Below, piece after piece: positions 54,379 to 62,952 of a DNA stretch of 64,000 nt (position 1 is the first letter of the stretch; each line of letters begins with the position of its first letter). Where the stretch lies: positions 186,001 to 250,000 of the forward strand of contig DATNPX010000054.1 in the NCBI GenBank assembly GCA_036702975.1, written 5' to 3'. A model generated the notes under the pieces. It had not been told where the DNA came from and did not search any database. It worked only from the letters and a program-made list of their open reading frames with translations. The stretch comes from DATNPX01 sp036702975. Its GTDB lineage: Bacteria > Cyanobacteriota > Vampirovibrionia > Obscuribacterales > Obscuribacteraceae. The translations under genes were made by a program, and so were the position numbers.

Positions 54379-55008
54379 TCAAACTTCGGGGCGGTTCATC
54401 TGAAAAATGTTTTCAATCTTGCAATAGTCATTTCCTGACAGACGTCCGATCGGTTGCAGGACAGACCTGTCGATGTGATTGTGGTGCCAAACATCTTCTG
54501 CAAGATGAAAGCCAACAACGTCTCCGAGCACTAGATTTCCAGCTCCTTCATGCGAGCCAAAGGAGATTACCTGGCGCAATTTGCATTCGAAACTAACTAA
54601 GGCTTCGCCTACTCGCGGTGGTGATACCAACCGTGATGGTTCTGCTGTCAGTTGCGCCTTCTGAAACTCGTCGACCTCGGGAGCAAAGTTACCGCTGCTC
54701 TCATTCATCTTTTCTGCTAGTGGCAGACTGACGATATTGACCACAAATTCCTTTGTTTCTTGAATGTTGCGTAGGGTATCTTTAGGTACTACCACTTTTT
54801 GACCATCCTTTTCGACAGCTTTGAGCGCAGGGCAAAAACACACTACCGGCGGATTTGCACTAGCAACCATAAAGAAAGAAAAAGGTGCAAGATTTGGCTG
54901 TCCCTGGCTGTTGACGGAAGATACCCAGGCAATTGGTCTTGGCACGACGGAACCAATAAAAATGTTGTACAGCTGATGCGGGGTTAGTTCTTCTGTTGAC
55001 TTGTACAT
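54379..55008 (-). CDS. Flavin reductase-like (DIM6/NTAB) protein
   Basis: 209 residues. FMN-binding split-barrel: FIGSVVPRPIAWVSSVNSQGQ, NLAPFSFFMVASANPPVVCF (FMN phosphate loop), ETKEFVVNIVSLPLAEKMN, and ECKLRQVISFGSHEGAGNLV. Close to the flavin-reductase/RutF-like families that bind FMN or make flavoprotein oxygenases. The reaction is not predictable. Downstream of the tRNA, on the opposite strand. ATG at 55008. Confidence 0.88.
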   Translation of the reverse strand: MYKSTEELTPHQLYNIFIGSVVPRPIAWVSSVNSQGQPNLAPFSFFMVASANPPVVCFCPALKAVEKDGQKVVVPKDTLRNIQETKEFVVNIVSLPLAEKMNESSGNFAPEVDEFQKAQLTAEPSRLVSPPRVGEALVSFECKLRQVISFGSHEGAGNLVLGDVVGFHLAEDVWHHNHIDRSVLQPIGRLSGNDYCKIENIFQMNRPEV

Positions 55009-55182
55009 GTGGGTTTCGCTTGCTTAGACTGTTGAGTGGCGTGCAGTCAATTCTACTACGTCTCGCTGACGCAACGCGTGTAGCGAGACGCCGTAGGATG
55101 CATTACCGCACAGGAGTTTCGTATCGAATCTATGTTCCCTGCGGACGAAGTGAATAGCTCGCCAAGACAAAACTAAAGTCTG

Positions 55183-55434
55183 CTATTTGGTTTCGGGTGC
55201 TCCGCTTGCAGCGGGAGTCGTTGCCGACTTCTTCTGGAGCGCTTTACGCATCAGTTTTCTGCGCAGTCTCTTCCGTGGTCTGAGCGGTTGGTGTCCCTGT
55301 GATGCAGCAGGTGAATTCGAACCGGTCGCAGATGAAGCTGCCGCTGCACCGCTAGAGGGGCTGCCTGTCTCTTGGGCGAATGCGGCGGTGGTTGCCGTTG
55401 CGGCTATCAAAATGATGTTTACTAATTTGCGCAT
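55183..55434 (-). CDS. Small secreted Ala/Ser-rich basic peptide
   Basis: 83 residues, ATG 55434 with AGGAA 8 bases upstream. Signal peptide RKLVNIILIAATATTAAFAQ. The mature part is low complexity (SSGAAAASSATGSNSPAAS), followed by a very basic segment (LRPRKRLRRKLMRKALQKK). The basic block could bind nucleic acid or anionic polymers outside the membrane. No family known. Monocistronic. Confidence 0.65.
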   Translation of the reverse strand: MRKLVNIILIAATATTAAFAQETGSPSSGAAAASSATGSNSPAASQGHQPLRPRKRLRRKLMRKALQKKSATTPAASGAPETK

Positions 55435-55540
55435 GACTATTCCTCAACTATCTTGTTTGCCAAGTAAATCAATCATAGATTTGAACTGAGCAGTATGCAT
55501 GAATTGAACTTTATCGTAAGAAATAAGCGAGTTTTTCTCA

Positions 55541-57508
55541 CTAATGCAGCTTCCAACCAACCGCCAGCATTGCAGCGCATAAACGTAGCGCGATGCACGG
55601 ATAAACGGAGCCTGTCTTTTGTGCGATCAGCGAGAGGATGATACCAAATCCAATATAGGCACCAGCATCCTTTGCATCCGGTTGCGATAGACAATAAACG
55701 ATACTCACAACTGCTGGTAGTAAAAGAGGATTGAAAACGCGCGACATAGTCCTTTGCAAGACGTTCCGAAAAAGGACTTCCTGACTGAGCGGCAGAAGGA
55801 ATGTGCACGCAACCAAAGCGACGGTCCTCAGAAAATAAACTTGGTCAGGATTCGCTCCATTTGGCACGGCAAGTGCAAGGTATGGGTTGAGGATGTGAAG
55901 CCAGTTATATTTGTCAGCCAGCCAAAGAAGAACGGGCGAAGCAGTGGCGGCAATGAGACTCTTTTTTGCAATCGAGTGGGTGAGGGTCATTAATCCCAGT
56001 GGTACGCTCCTGCGGATCTTCAGTGCAGCAAGTAGGGAGAGTGTTGCAGTCAATATCGCAGCCGTGCTCCAACCGACCGGAGCATTTACAATAAGCACCA
56101 TTCTGTTGATATAGAAATTCGTTAGGATAGCAATTACGCCGAGCACCACAGACAGCTGAAACATATTGCCGGTATTGGAACCTGGAATATTCGAGTTGAC
56201 ACTGATGTCGCCGTGTTCCTCGAGCATGAGCGCTGCTTGCTGCATACAGATGGTTCCGTATAAGAGCGCGACTGCACAAGTAGGCAGTGCGATCACCGGA
56301 TTCCAATATCCGGATAGCCAGTCTTTTATAAGCGAAGTAATGTTGGCGATGGGAACAAGCATGACATCAGCAGTCGAATGTACTCCGGGTAGTGTTGAGA
56401 TACCAGCAAGGACGATGATGATTATCGAACCTGGTATTAGCCGAGCCATGGCTGTTCCTCGTGTTCTAATCCGCAAAGCCATGAATGCACTCCAACCAGC
56501 GATGGTGAAGATAAGTGGAATACTCATTAGCAATACAGCGCTGAAATTATCAACGGGCATCGCTGTCTTCTGGCTTTTGAGCGGTGCTTCAACAATAGTC
56601 ATCGCCGCAGCCAGTGAGCAGAATGCTGACCAACAAACGATCATAGTCTTTGACGCGAGAATGCTTATTCTGCGAATTGGTGTAGCAATCAAAAGAGCCA
56701 ATGTACCGCGAATACTCTCACGGCAGATGAGCTCAATAGAAAAGACCGTTGTGATAAACGAAACAGCAAAGGTGAGGAGGAATGGCATGACGACAGGAAG
56801 ACTTATCTCTTCAGTGCCGTAGCCAATTTTGACATGACTGCGAATTTGAAATGTTTGCCACCACTGTTCTTGCAGACCTAATTGCACCAGCCTGTGGTCC
56901 ACGATCGTGTTTTTGGCTTTCGTCAGTGCATTTATAACTCTGGTTATAGCGTTAAAGGTGTCAGATGAGACCTCGGTGTAGATAACCTGGACTTCTGGAG
57001 GTAACAGTTTTAACCCAAAGTTTCCAGAGCGTTTATCGGGTCTCGCTTGTTGGTCCCTCGCGTAATTGCTCATAGCGCTCAACCCGGAACTAGAGGGTGG
57101 ATCCGCGTTGCTAGCGTCCATAGACAGATTGGCCAGGCTTGGTGGAAAAGCGATAACTATGTCCACCAAATGTTTTGCGAGCGCTTCCTCTGGGCTCACC
57201 CCGGTCAGCGCTGAGAAGCTAAGTTTGCGTCCGTTCTTTTTAAGCAGATTTTCTACGACCGGAGAGTTGCCGATTATTCCGACGTTTACCTCGGTATCGG
57301 TGTCTATGTCCTGATCATTGCTGCTATTAAATGGTTGCTCTTCAAGCGTAGGTGTTTCTGTTTCGGGAAATTTTGGTGATGGCAGATGCGGTGCGAAGTG
57401 CGAAGTTGCCGCCACCAGGGCCCAGATCCCAACAAAGATAATAAATCCCCGGTCTCTAATTAGCTGCCGGAAGTCTTTTTCCATTAGAAGAAGTGTATGC
57501 CGGATCAA
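55541..57508 (-). CDS. ABC-2 permease fused to a degenerate CPBP protease domain
   Basis: 655 residues. N-terminal permease: helix 1 (FIIFVGIWALVAATSHF), a large extracytoplasmic loop of about 190 residues, then about six helices (VVMPFLLTFAVSFITTVFSIELICRESIRGT is the NatB-like signature region). The last 170 residues look like a CPBP (CAAX-like) intramembrane protease but lack its catalytic set: EExxxR is QEVLFR, the FxxxH motif ends in Gln (YCLSQ) and the third-helix His is replaced (IALRLCAAM). ABC permease-CPBP fusions are known in other bacteria; here the protease part is likely inactive. Third gene of the operon, overlapping the ATPase start by 4 bp. Confidence 0.85.
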   Translation of the reverse strand: MIRHTLLLMEKDFRQLIRDRGFIIFVGIWALVAATSHFAPHLPSPKFPETETPTLEEQPFNSSNDQDIDTDTEVNVGIIGNSPVVENLLKKNGRKLSFSALTGVSPEEALAKHLVDIVIAFPPSLANLSMDASNADPPSSSGLSAMSNYARDQQARPDKRSGNFGLKLLPPEVQVIYTEVSSDTFNAITRVINALTKAKNTIVDHRLVQLGLQEQWWQTFQIRSHVKIGYGTEEISLPVVMPFLLTFAVSFITTVFSIELICRESIRGTLALLIATPIRRISILASKTMIVCWSAFCSLAAAMTIVEAPLKSQKTAMPVDNFSAVLLMSIPLIFTIAGWSAFMALRIRTRGTAMARLIPGSIIIIVLAGISTLPGVHSTADVMLVPIANITSLIKDWLSGYWNPVIALPTCAVALLYGTICMQQAALMLEEHGDISVNSNIPGSNTGNMFQLSVVLGVIAILTNFYINRMVLIVNAPVGWSTAAILTATLSLLAALKIRRSVPLGLMTLTHSIAKKSLIAATASPVLLWLADKYNWLHILNPYLALAVPNGANPDQVYFLRTVALVACTFLLPLSQEVLFRNVLQRTMSRVFNPLLLPAVVSIVYCLSQPDAKDAGAYIGFGIILSLIAQKTGSVYPCIALRLCAAMLAVGWKLH

Positions 57509-58245
57509 CTCTCCCTCTGCGTAAGCGAAATGAATAAGTCTTCTGGATCTGCCAAACCGGTCTCTTTCTGAAGATCGATGAAACTACCCGTTGCTGCGAT
57601 TTTTCCGTGATTGATCACAGCGATGCGATCGCACATTTTCTCCGCTTCGCTCATGACGTGCGTTGAGAACACTATGCATTTGCCACGATTGCGATACTCT
57701 CGAATGAAATTGTGGACGGTACGGACTGTTGGAACATCCAACCCGCTGCTCGGTTCGTCGAGAATTATTACAGGCGGATCGTGAACAACGGCTCGTGCAA
57801 TACAGGCTTTCTGTTGCGTTCCGGTGGACAACTTTTCGCACCAGACATCGGCAAATTCTTTCATATCGAGCAATTCCATGAGCTCGTTTATGCGACGTTC
57901 GAGTTTGTCTTTGGGTATGTCGTATAGACGTCCAAAAAGACGCACTACTTCCTTCGGTGTTAGCCTTGGATACAACTTCGTGTCGTTAGATAGAAACCCC
58001 AAATTCCGGCGGACTTGATCGGGCTTCTCCACCACATCAAATCCGGCCACCGATACTGATCCATGTGATGGCTTCAAGATCGTGCTGATTATTCTCAAAG
58101 TGCTTGTCTTCCCGGCGCCGTTTGGTCCAAGCAGTCCGAAAACCTCACCTTGACCGCATGTGAAGCTAACACCATTAACGGCTCTCACCACTCCCTTTCG
58201 GTGGTCGTGATATTCTTTCGTGAGATCTCGCACTTCGACCGTCAT
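57505..58245 (-). CDS. ABC transporter ATPase (NatA-like)
   Basis: 246 residues. Walker A LLGPNGAGKTST at about 39-50, Q-loop FLSNDTKLYPRLTPKEVVRL, signature reads KLSTGTQQKACIARAVVHDP in place of LSGGQ, Walker B PVIILDEPSSGLD, His switch VFSTHVMSEAEKMCDR. Typical of NatA/CcmA-type export ATPases driving two membrane subunits. Overlaps the permease on each side by 4 bp. Confidence 0.94.
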   Translation of the reverse strand: MTVEVRDLTKEYHDHRKGVVRAVNGVSFTCGQGEVFGLLGPNGAGKTSTLRIISTILKPSHGSVSVAGFDVVEKPDQVRRNLGFLSNDTKLYPRLTPKEVVRLFGRLYDIPKDKLERRINELMELLDMKEFADVWCEKLSTGTQQKACIARAVVHDPPVIILDEPSSGLDVPTVRTVHNFIREYRNRGKCIVFSTHVMSEAEKMCDRIAVINHGKIAATGSFIDLQKETGLADPEDLFISLTQRES

Positions 58246-59447
58246 CGCTCTGGTACTCGGTTCTTTATTTTCAGCAGTTTATGACCTGCAATAACGAAGT
58301 TTGTTATTGCATCTTCGAGTGTGAATAAGGGTTCGGTAAATCCAAACAGGAAGGCAGTTTGGACAAACATAACGATATAGGCAAAAGGGCATAGCCAGTT
58401 GAATTGTCCAGAGATTATAGTTTTGCTGGCACAACAAACATTCAGCACAGGGACGAAGGATAGTATCAGGTTGATATCAATCGGCATGGTGTATCCAACT
58501 ATGGCCAGCAATACTATGCCACCATTTACATAACTCGTTGTAATCGTTGAGAGTTTTGCACCCTTCATGAGAATGCACGTACAAAGATCTACCAGTGACG
58601 CGAAAGTGCATACCAGGCAAATGGTGGCGACAATCGACAGAAGATAGGCTATATGAAACTCGATTCGCCACGGAAGCTGCAGGATTTGGATGAGAAAGAA
58701 AGTGGGTGAGAAAAAGCTGAGAAATCCTAGTGTAAAGGGCATCACCGAAATGATCGCTGCCGCCACCACTTTAGCCGCAACCGCCAACTTGCGTGACGGC
58801 TGCATTAAGGTAGTTTCGATGGTATGGTAATCGAACTCTCCCATGGTCAAGATGGCTGTTAGGTTGCCGACCAACAGCAGCCCGAACAAGACAGATACTG
58901 CTCCAAGAGCCTGATAGAAGACTTTGGTCGCGGAAAGCTTGATTGATAAAGCCGCAAGTTCGAATGGACTGAGCGCGTTTGCAGGTACGCTCTTTGCATT
59001 GAAATCGGTGGCCATCGCTTCAGTCTCAGCCGCGTTGATTAGCGTGCTAAGTTGCAGGTTGACTGAACGCTCAAGAGATTCGATTTTAACGGTCTTTGAT
59101 GGAGCATCAATGGAAATGATTGCATCAAGCTTGTGATCACGTAATGCCTGATCAGGTTTCGCTATATCGATGAACTCAACCGACTTCGATTTAGCAAGAT
59201 AGCTTTTCAGTTCTATTGAACAGTCTTGCGCGCTTGGTGTTGTGGTATCAGCCGTAAAAGATACTTTGATCGGATTCTCGATCAACCCAGCCTTGTTTAT
59301 CAGTGCAATTTCGCCCCCCAATATTAGGAGGATAGGAGCACTGAGCGCCGGCAGCAGCAAGTAAATAGTTCGAACACTGGGTTCTCTGAAAAAGTGAACG
59401 ATCTCTTTCCAGAAAAGCCAGCAGAAATTTACAGTAAGTCTTTGCAC
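58242..59447 (-). CDS. ABC-2 type permease (NatB-like)
   Basis: 401 residues. N-terminal LFWKEIVHFFREPSVRTIYLLLPALSAP is typical of NatB permeases; a large extracytoplasmic domain (about 45-180) is followed by helices such as VLFGLLLVGNLTAILTMGEFDYHTIETTLM and VVAAAIISVMPFTLGFLSFF. First gene of the export operon. Together with the second permease it forms a heterodimer with the ATPase. Substrate unknown (sodium, drug or lipid). ATG at 59447, preceded by the 146-residue secreted protein gene 9 bp upstream on the same strand. Confidence 0.88.
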   Translation of the reverse strand: MQRLTVNFCWLFWKEIVHFFREPSVRTIYLLLPALSAPILLILGGEIALINKAGLIENPIKVSFTADTTTPSAQDCSIELKSYLAKSKSVEFIDIAKPDQALRDHKLDAIISIDAPSKTVKIESLERSVNLQLSTLINAAETEAMATDFNAKSVPANALSPFELAALSIKLSATKVFYQALGAVSVLFGLLLVGNLTAILTMGEFDYHTIETTLMQPSRKLAVAAKVVAAAIISVMPFTLGFLSFFSPTFFLIQILQLPWRIEFHIAYLLSIVATICLVCTFASLVDLCTCILMKGAKLSTITTSYVNGGIVLLAIVGYTMPIDINLILSFVPVLNVCCASKTIISGQFNWLCPFAYIVMFVQTAFLFGFTEPLFTLEDAITNFVIAGHKLLKIKNRVPER

Positions 59448-59456
59448 GCCACCAAC

Positions 59457-59888
59457 TCAGTGCAGCCCCTTTTTAGCAGACATCTCGTCCATTACTAGAG
59501 TGTCTTTGATTTGCGCCTTCAACTGCGAATATGCGTCTCTTAAATCGTCTCTTAGAGAAGCATTAGAGGATATAGCCTTGTCGATTTTTACTTCAGTCAG
59601 CTCGAAGTAGCGATTGTCAGGCTTGCCGCGTAGTTTTGCATAGGTTCTCTCTACCTCCTGCACTTGCCGTAATGCCTTTAATATGTCGTGGTCCATGGTC
59701 TCGCAATATCTAAGACCTTCCAGAAGATAGAAACCGGAAGAACCAACTTTTTTATTCAAATTGATGACTAAGGTCTGGGCGCGGTCGAAGCCTTGAGTCG
59801 AATCTGTTTCGGATAGCGCGGTCGGTCTGGTGAAAAGAACAGTCGCACAAGCGACAAGGAGGGCACCCGGAATCATCTTTTTTTGCAT
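59457..59888 (-). CDS. Small secreted helical protein ahead of the ABC operon
   Basis: 143 residues from ATG 59888 (in-frame GTG at 59897 also possible). Signal peptide KKMIPGALLVACATVLF. The mature part is a helical protein (GSSGFYLLEGLRYCETMDHD, LKALRQVQEVERTYAKLRG, SLRDDLRDAYSQLKAQIKD) with a single Cys. Lies 9 bp upstream of the ABC permease gene on the same strand, so it is probably part of the operon and may be a periplasmic partner of the exporter. Confidence 0.7.
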   Translation of the reverse strand: MQKKMIPGALLVACATVLFTRPTALSETDSTQGFDRAQTLVINLNKKVGSSGFYLLEGLRYCETMDHDILKALRQVQEVERTYAKLRGKPDNRYFELTEVKIDKAISSNASLRDDLRDAYSQLKAQIKDTLVMDEMSAKKGLH

Positions 59889-60071
59889 TGAAATCACGTT
59901 TCTCTGGAGACGAAGACTGGAGTGCGAGTGTACATTATGCCTTTCGCTCCTCGCTAGCTGTGCCGTCTAACGGTTGGGTAAAAAAGACGCTGCGAAGCTG
60001 AACCGGGATAAATGCAGGAAGATGTTTTTCTAGTTATGATTGTTACCTCGGTCTAGGCAAGGTTTTCAGCC

Positions 60072-60464
60072 ATGGAAGGCACTTTCAATCTGCACGAGAC
60101 GGTCAATATGGTTCTCAGCGCCATGTATGCCGTTATCTGCAATATTTTGTTTTGGGCAGCTGTGCACGGTCTGGCAATAGCCGTCTGTTTTGGGGTAATT
60201 GGCTTCATCCTTTTCAAGCGGAAGATTGCAGTCGGTCGCCCGTTCATGTCGGTTTGTCGCAAACTCTGCATCGCTTGCGGATTGCTCTCGATTCCAGGAT
60301 TGATATCGCTGATCACAACACATGCACTGCCGCAAGCTGGAGTTGCTAATGTCAACTCAATGGCGTTTATTGTCTTCTGGAGTCTAATCTGCGTTCATCT
60401 ATCTGCAGAAGAGATGAATCATCGTTGGTTCAAACCCCAACAACCGCTGGAAGGCGGCTCGTAG
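60072..60464 (+). CDS. Small integral membrane protein, unknown
   Basis: 130 residues with three membrane helices (MYAVICNILFWAAVHGLAI plus following, LCIACGLLSIPGLISLIT, MAFIVFWSLICVHLSA). Basic loop FKRKIAVGRPFMSVCRK on the cytoplasmic side. ATG 60072. No family known. 64 bp upstream of the Gly/Tyr-rich secreted protein; co-transcription is possible. Confidence 0.65.
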   Translation: MEGTFNLHETVNMVLSAMYAVICNILFWAAVHGLAIAVCFGVIGFILFKRKIAVGRPFMSVCRKLCIACGLLSIPGLISLITTHALPQAGVANVNSMAFIVFWSLICVHLSAEEMNHRWFKPQQPLEGGS

Positions 60465-60528
60465 GTTCTTCACAACTTCTACATTCACTGGGCTTATACT
60501 GGAATAGTATCGCTCCGGGACGCTTGTC

Positions 60529-61218
60529 ATGAAAAACGCTTTTCTTCTTTCTGCGATTGCAGTTTTGGTGGGTTCCCCAGGCTTTTGTGGCGCTAGCAGT
60601 GTCACGTATAGTGCCGGTCCTCCTCCTGGCGCTGGTGGAGGTTTCGCGGCCCCCAACGCCTACGGTTATACCGGTAGTTACACTGGTGGAGCCGGATTCT
60701 CGAGAAATTTCGGATTCAACACGATGACTCCAGGTAACATGCCGCTGCAATATTACGGCGGTTACGGTGCCTATGGATCACCATATGGCGCCGGTTATCC
60801 TGTTTTTGGCACGCCTGTTCCATATGGCGCTGCCGGCGGAGGTTTCTACACAATCAACTACGGCGGACGCAGTGTGCGTTTCTGGCAAGGACCAACTGGA
60901 TACTATTATCCTTGGCTGTCTGGTATCAGTGCTCCGACCGTTTATATACCTCAAGCTGGTCAGGCTCCACAACCAACGGCGCCACCAATATCCACAATAT
61001 GTTCTGACTTGCTGACTTACTTAGAGCAACAGAAAGAGCAAGGTAACATAAGCCAAGAAGCTTATGAACATCTGAAACGCAGAACGACCGATATTCGCAA
61101 CAAAGAGCGCGATCTGCGCATCGCCAGCAACGGCTCAATCGACAATCAGGACGAAGCCTCTATTCGTCGCGACCTGGAAAGTCTAGGCAGCGAAGTAGCA
61201 AGATCCGTATCACCCTAG
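60529..61218 (+). CDS. Secreted Gly/Tyr/Pro-rich protein with helical tail
   Basis: 229 residues. Signal peptide KNAFLLSAIAVLVGSPGF, cleavage after CGA-S near residue 24. The next 110 residues are Gly/Tyr/Pro rich (PGAGGGFAAPNAYGYTGSYT, YGGYGAYGSPYGAGYPVFGT), likely flexible or adhesive. The C-terminal 70 residues form a charged helix (CSDLLTYLEQQKEQGNISQE, LKRRTTDIRNKERDLRIASN). ATG at 60529 with GGGACGC as a poor ribosome site. Similar composition to the protein at 36132-36800. A surface or envelope structural role is plausible. Confidence 0.75.
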   Translation: MKNAFLLSAIAVLVGSPGFCGASSVTYSAGPPPGAGGGFAAPNAYGYTGSYTGGAGFSRNFGFNTMTPGNMPLQYYGGYGAYGSPYGAGYPVFGTPVPYGAAGGGFYTINYGGRSVRFWQGPTGYYYPWLSGISAPTVYIPQAGQAPQPTAPPISTICSDLLTYLEQQKEQGNISQEAYEHLKRRTTDIRNKERDLRIASNGSIDNQDEASIRRDLESLGSEVARSVSP

Positions 61219-61251
61219 GGTCTTAGGTCTTAAGCCCTAACGTAGTAGAGA

Positions 61252-61315
61252 GGGGATGAGGATGTGTTCCTGACCTCTTTTGGGCTGCTGAGGTCAGGAA
61301 CACATCCTCATTCCC
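61252..61315. repeat. Long perfect hairpin between convergent genes
   Basis: Arms 61252-61277 and 61290-61315 pair over 26 bp with only one G-T wobble and a 12-base loop. It sits between the converging Gly/Tyr-rich protein gene and lepB. It lacks a T-run on either side, so it is not a classical terminator. It may act as a bidirectional terminator or an mRNA-end stabiliser, or be a mobile inverted-repeat element. No second copy was noticed in the window. Confidence 0.7.
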
Positions 61316-61325
61316 GAACGGTAAG

Positions 61326-62033
61326 TCAAGGCTGCTGTTGCCCCGCCACTTTCCTGCTCCAGAGCGGACGCCAGAATAGCAAGCAAGCTCGTCCAATCAC
61401 GCGTTGTTGATCCTGAAATCCCCACATATGACTATCGTTGCTGTTGTTGCGGTTGTCGCCCATCATGAACATCTTGCCGCGTGGCACGATGATGGGCATC
61501 TCCGGTTTCAATCCGCCGAGCGTTTCTGCAGTTGGGCTGCCGTCTCTGAGATCGCCCATGAGTCGTAAATCGTAGTTCGGTCTCTCCTTGATGTAATCTT
61601 CATCCAGCAATTTTCCATTGATGAAGACCCCGACATCATGCTGAACGACGATGGTATCACCGGGTAGACCAATCACTCGTTTGATCAACGCAGTTTCGTA
61701 AGGAAAGCACGGTAATCCGGTCCAGCGGCCCAAAAGCGTCAGCGGATCGTTCTTCAAATCGCCTTTCATCACGCTGGGCGGGGGGTAGAACACCAAAATC
61801 TCGCCGCGTTTGTAGGGCTGATTGAAGTGTCCGGAGATTTTTTCCACCAAGAGTCGGTCATCAATCTGCAGCGTCGGTTCCATTGAACCCGAGGGAATAG
61901 AGCGAGTCTCGCCGAATGCCCACCGAATAAAAACCAAAAGAAGCAGAGTGACGACAACAAACTCAATTAGTTCTCGTACGAAAGCCGCCGGTTTATTTTC
62001 CTTGGTCGCCGCTTTCGCCGCTTCATCCACCAT
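61326..62033 (-). CDS. lepB: Signal peptidase I
   Basis: 235 residues. One N-terminal membrane helix (FVVVTLLLLVFIRWAFG). Catalytic Ser50 in SIPSGSMEPTL, general-base Lys118 in LIKRVIGLPGD, and box E FMMGDNRNNSNDSHMWG. Removes signal peptides of the many exported proteins in this genome on the outer face of the membrane. Co-directional with tmk, 41 bp downstream of its stop, so probably an operon with tmk first. Confidence 0.97.
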   Translation of the reverse strand: MVDEAAKAATKENKPAAFVRELIEFVVVTLLLLVFIRWAFGETRSIPSGSMEPTLQIDDRLLVEKISGHFNQPYKRGEILVFYPPPSVMKGDLKNDPLTLLGRWTGLPCFPYETALIKRVIGLPGDTIVVQHDVGVFINGKLLDEDYIKERPNYDLRLMGDLRDGSPTAETLGGLKPEMPIIVPRGKMFMMGDNRNNSNDSHMWGFQDQQRVIGRACLLFWRPLWSRKVAGQQQP

Positions 62034-62074
62034 ATGTAGTACCAGAAGAAATTGTCAGTTTAAAGATGCAATGT

Positions 62075-62761
62075 TCAAGTCGCTGATTTCTCAAGCAGGC
62101 CAGAGAGGTCGAAACATGGGCAAATTTTTGGAATGTTTTCGATGAACAGCTTGCGCAATTCCGCCTGCACGACGCTGAGCGGTTTGCTTGCGTCAAGCGT
62201 TTTCCAGCGCTCGGGTTCTTGTTTGGTCAGATTGAGGTAGCCTTGACGCACCTTTAAATGAAACTCCAAAGCCTCGCGTTCCAACCGGTCATGTCCACCC
62301 GGATGCAAGCGCGAGAGTCCGTCGCTACTTTCGATATCAAACAAGATCGTCATTTGTGGTCTGAGCCCGCCGGTCGAGATTTCATTCAACTCGCCAATCA
62401 ACTTGAGGTCTAGGTTGCGTCCATAACCTTGATAAGCCACGGTCGAATCGATATATCGATCGCAAATAACCAGGGCCCCTGACTGCAATGCAGGCATAAT
62501 CAACTCGCTAACGTGCTGAGCGCGGTCCGCCTGATATAGAAGTAGTTCGGTCGTGGGGTGCACGGGATTTTCGGGATTGAGTAAAATGCGGCGGATCTGG
62601 CGCCCGAGTGGTGTGCCGCCAGGATCTCTCGTGACCACATGCTTGATTCCCAAAATCTCAAGCTGCTTGGACAATAGCTTTACTTGAGTTGTTTTACCCG
62701 CTCCCTCGGGACCTTCCAGAGTGACAAAACAGCCGGGGAATGATGGTTGCGAGCTCGTCAT
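62075..62761 (-). CDS. tmk: Thymidylate kinase
   Basis: 228 residues. P-loop TLEGPEGAGKTTQ at residues 14-26, DRY-type motif CDRYIDSTVAYQGYGR, LID region and VTRDPGGTPLG (most family members read REPGG; here Asp replaces Glu). Phosphorylates dTMP to dTDP in dTTP synthesis. ATG at 62761. First gene of the probable tmk-lepB operon, divergent from the aldehyde dehydrogenase gene. Confidence 0.96.
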   Translation of the reverse strand: MTSSQPSFPGCFVTLEGPEGAGKTTQVKLLSKQLEILGIKHVVTRDPGGTPLGRQIRRILLNPENPVHPTTELLLYQADRAQHVSELIMPALQSGALVICDRYIDSTVAYQGYGRNLDLKLIGELNEISTGGLRPQMTILFDIESSDGLSRLHPGGHDRLEREALEFHLKVRQGYLNLTKQEPERWKTLDASKPLSVVQAELRKLFIENIPKICPCFDLSGLLEKSAT

Positions 62762-62952
62762 TGATTATCCTGTTGACTTGAACCTGGACAATTTTCGCAT
62801 ATTCTGCCTGTTTGGCACCCACCATCTAGATGAAGTGCTATTATTGTGGCACTTGTAATGATTCGTATCTTTCGTTCTAGCAGCGGCACTCACTGCCGTT
62901 CGTCTGGAACTTGTCGCAATTGATTAGTTTGACTTAGAGAGGTTCATTGGCT

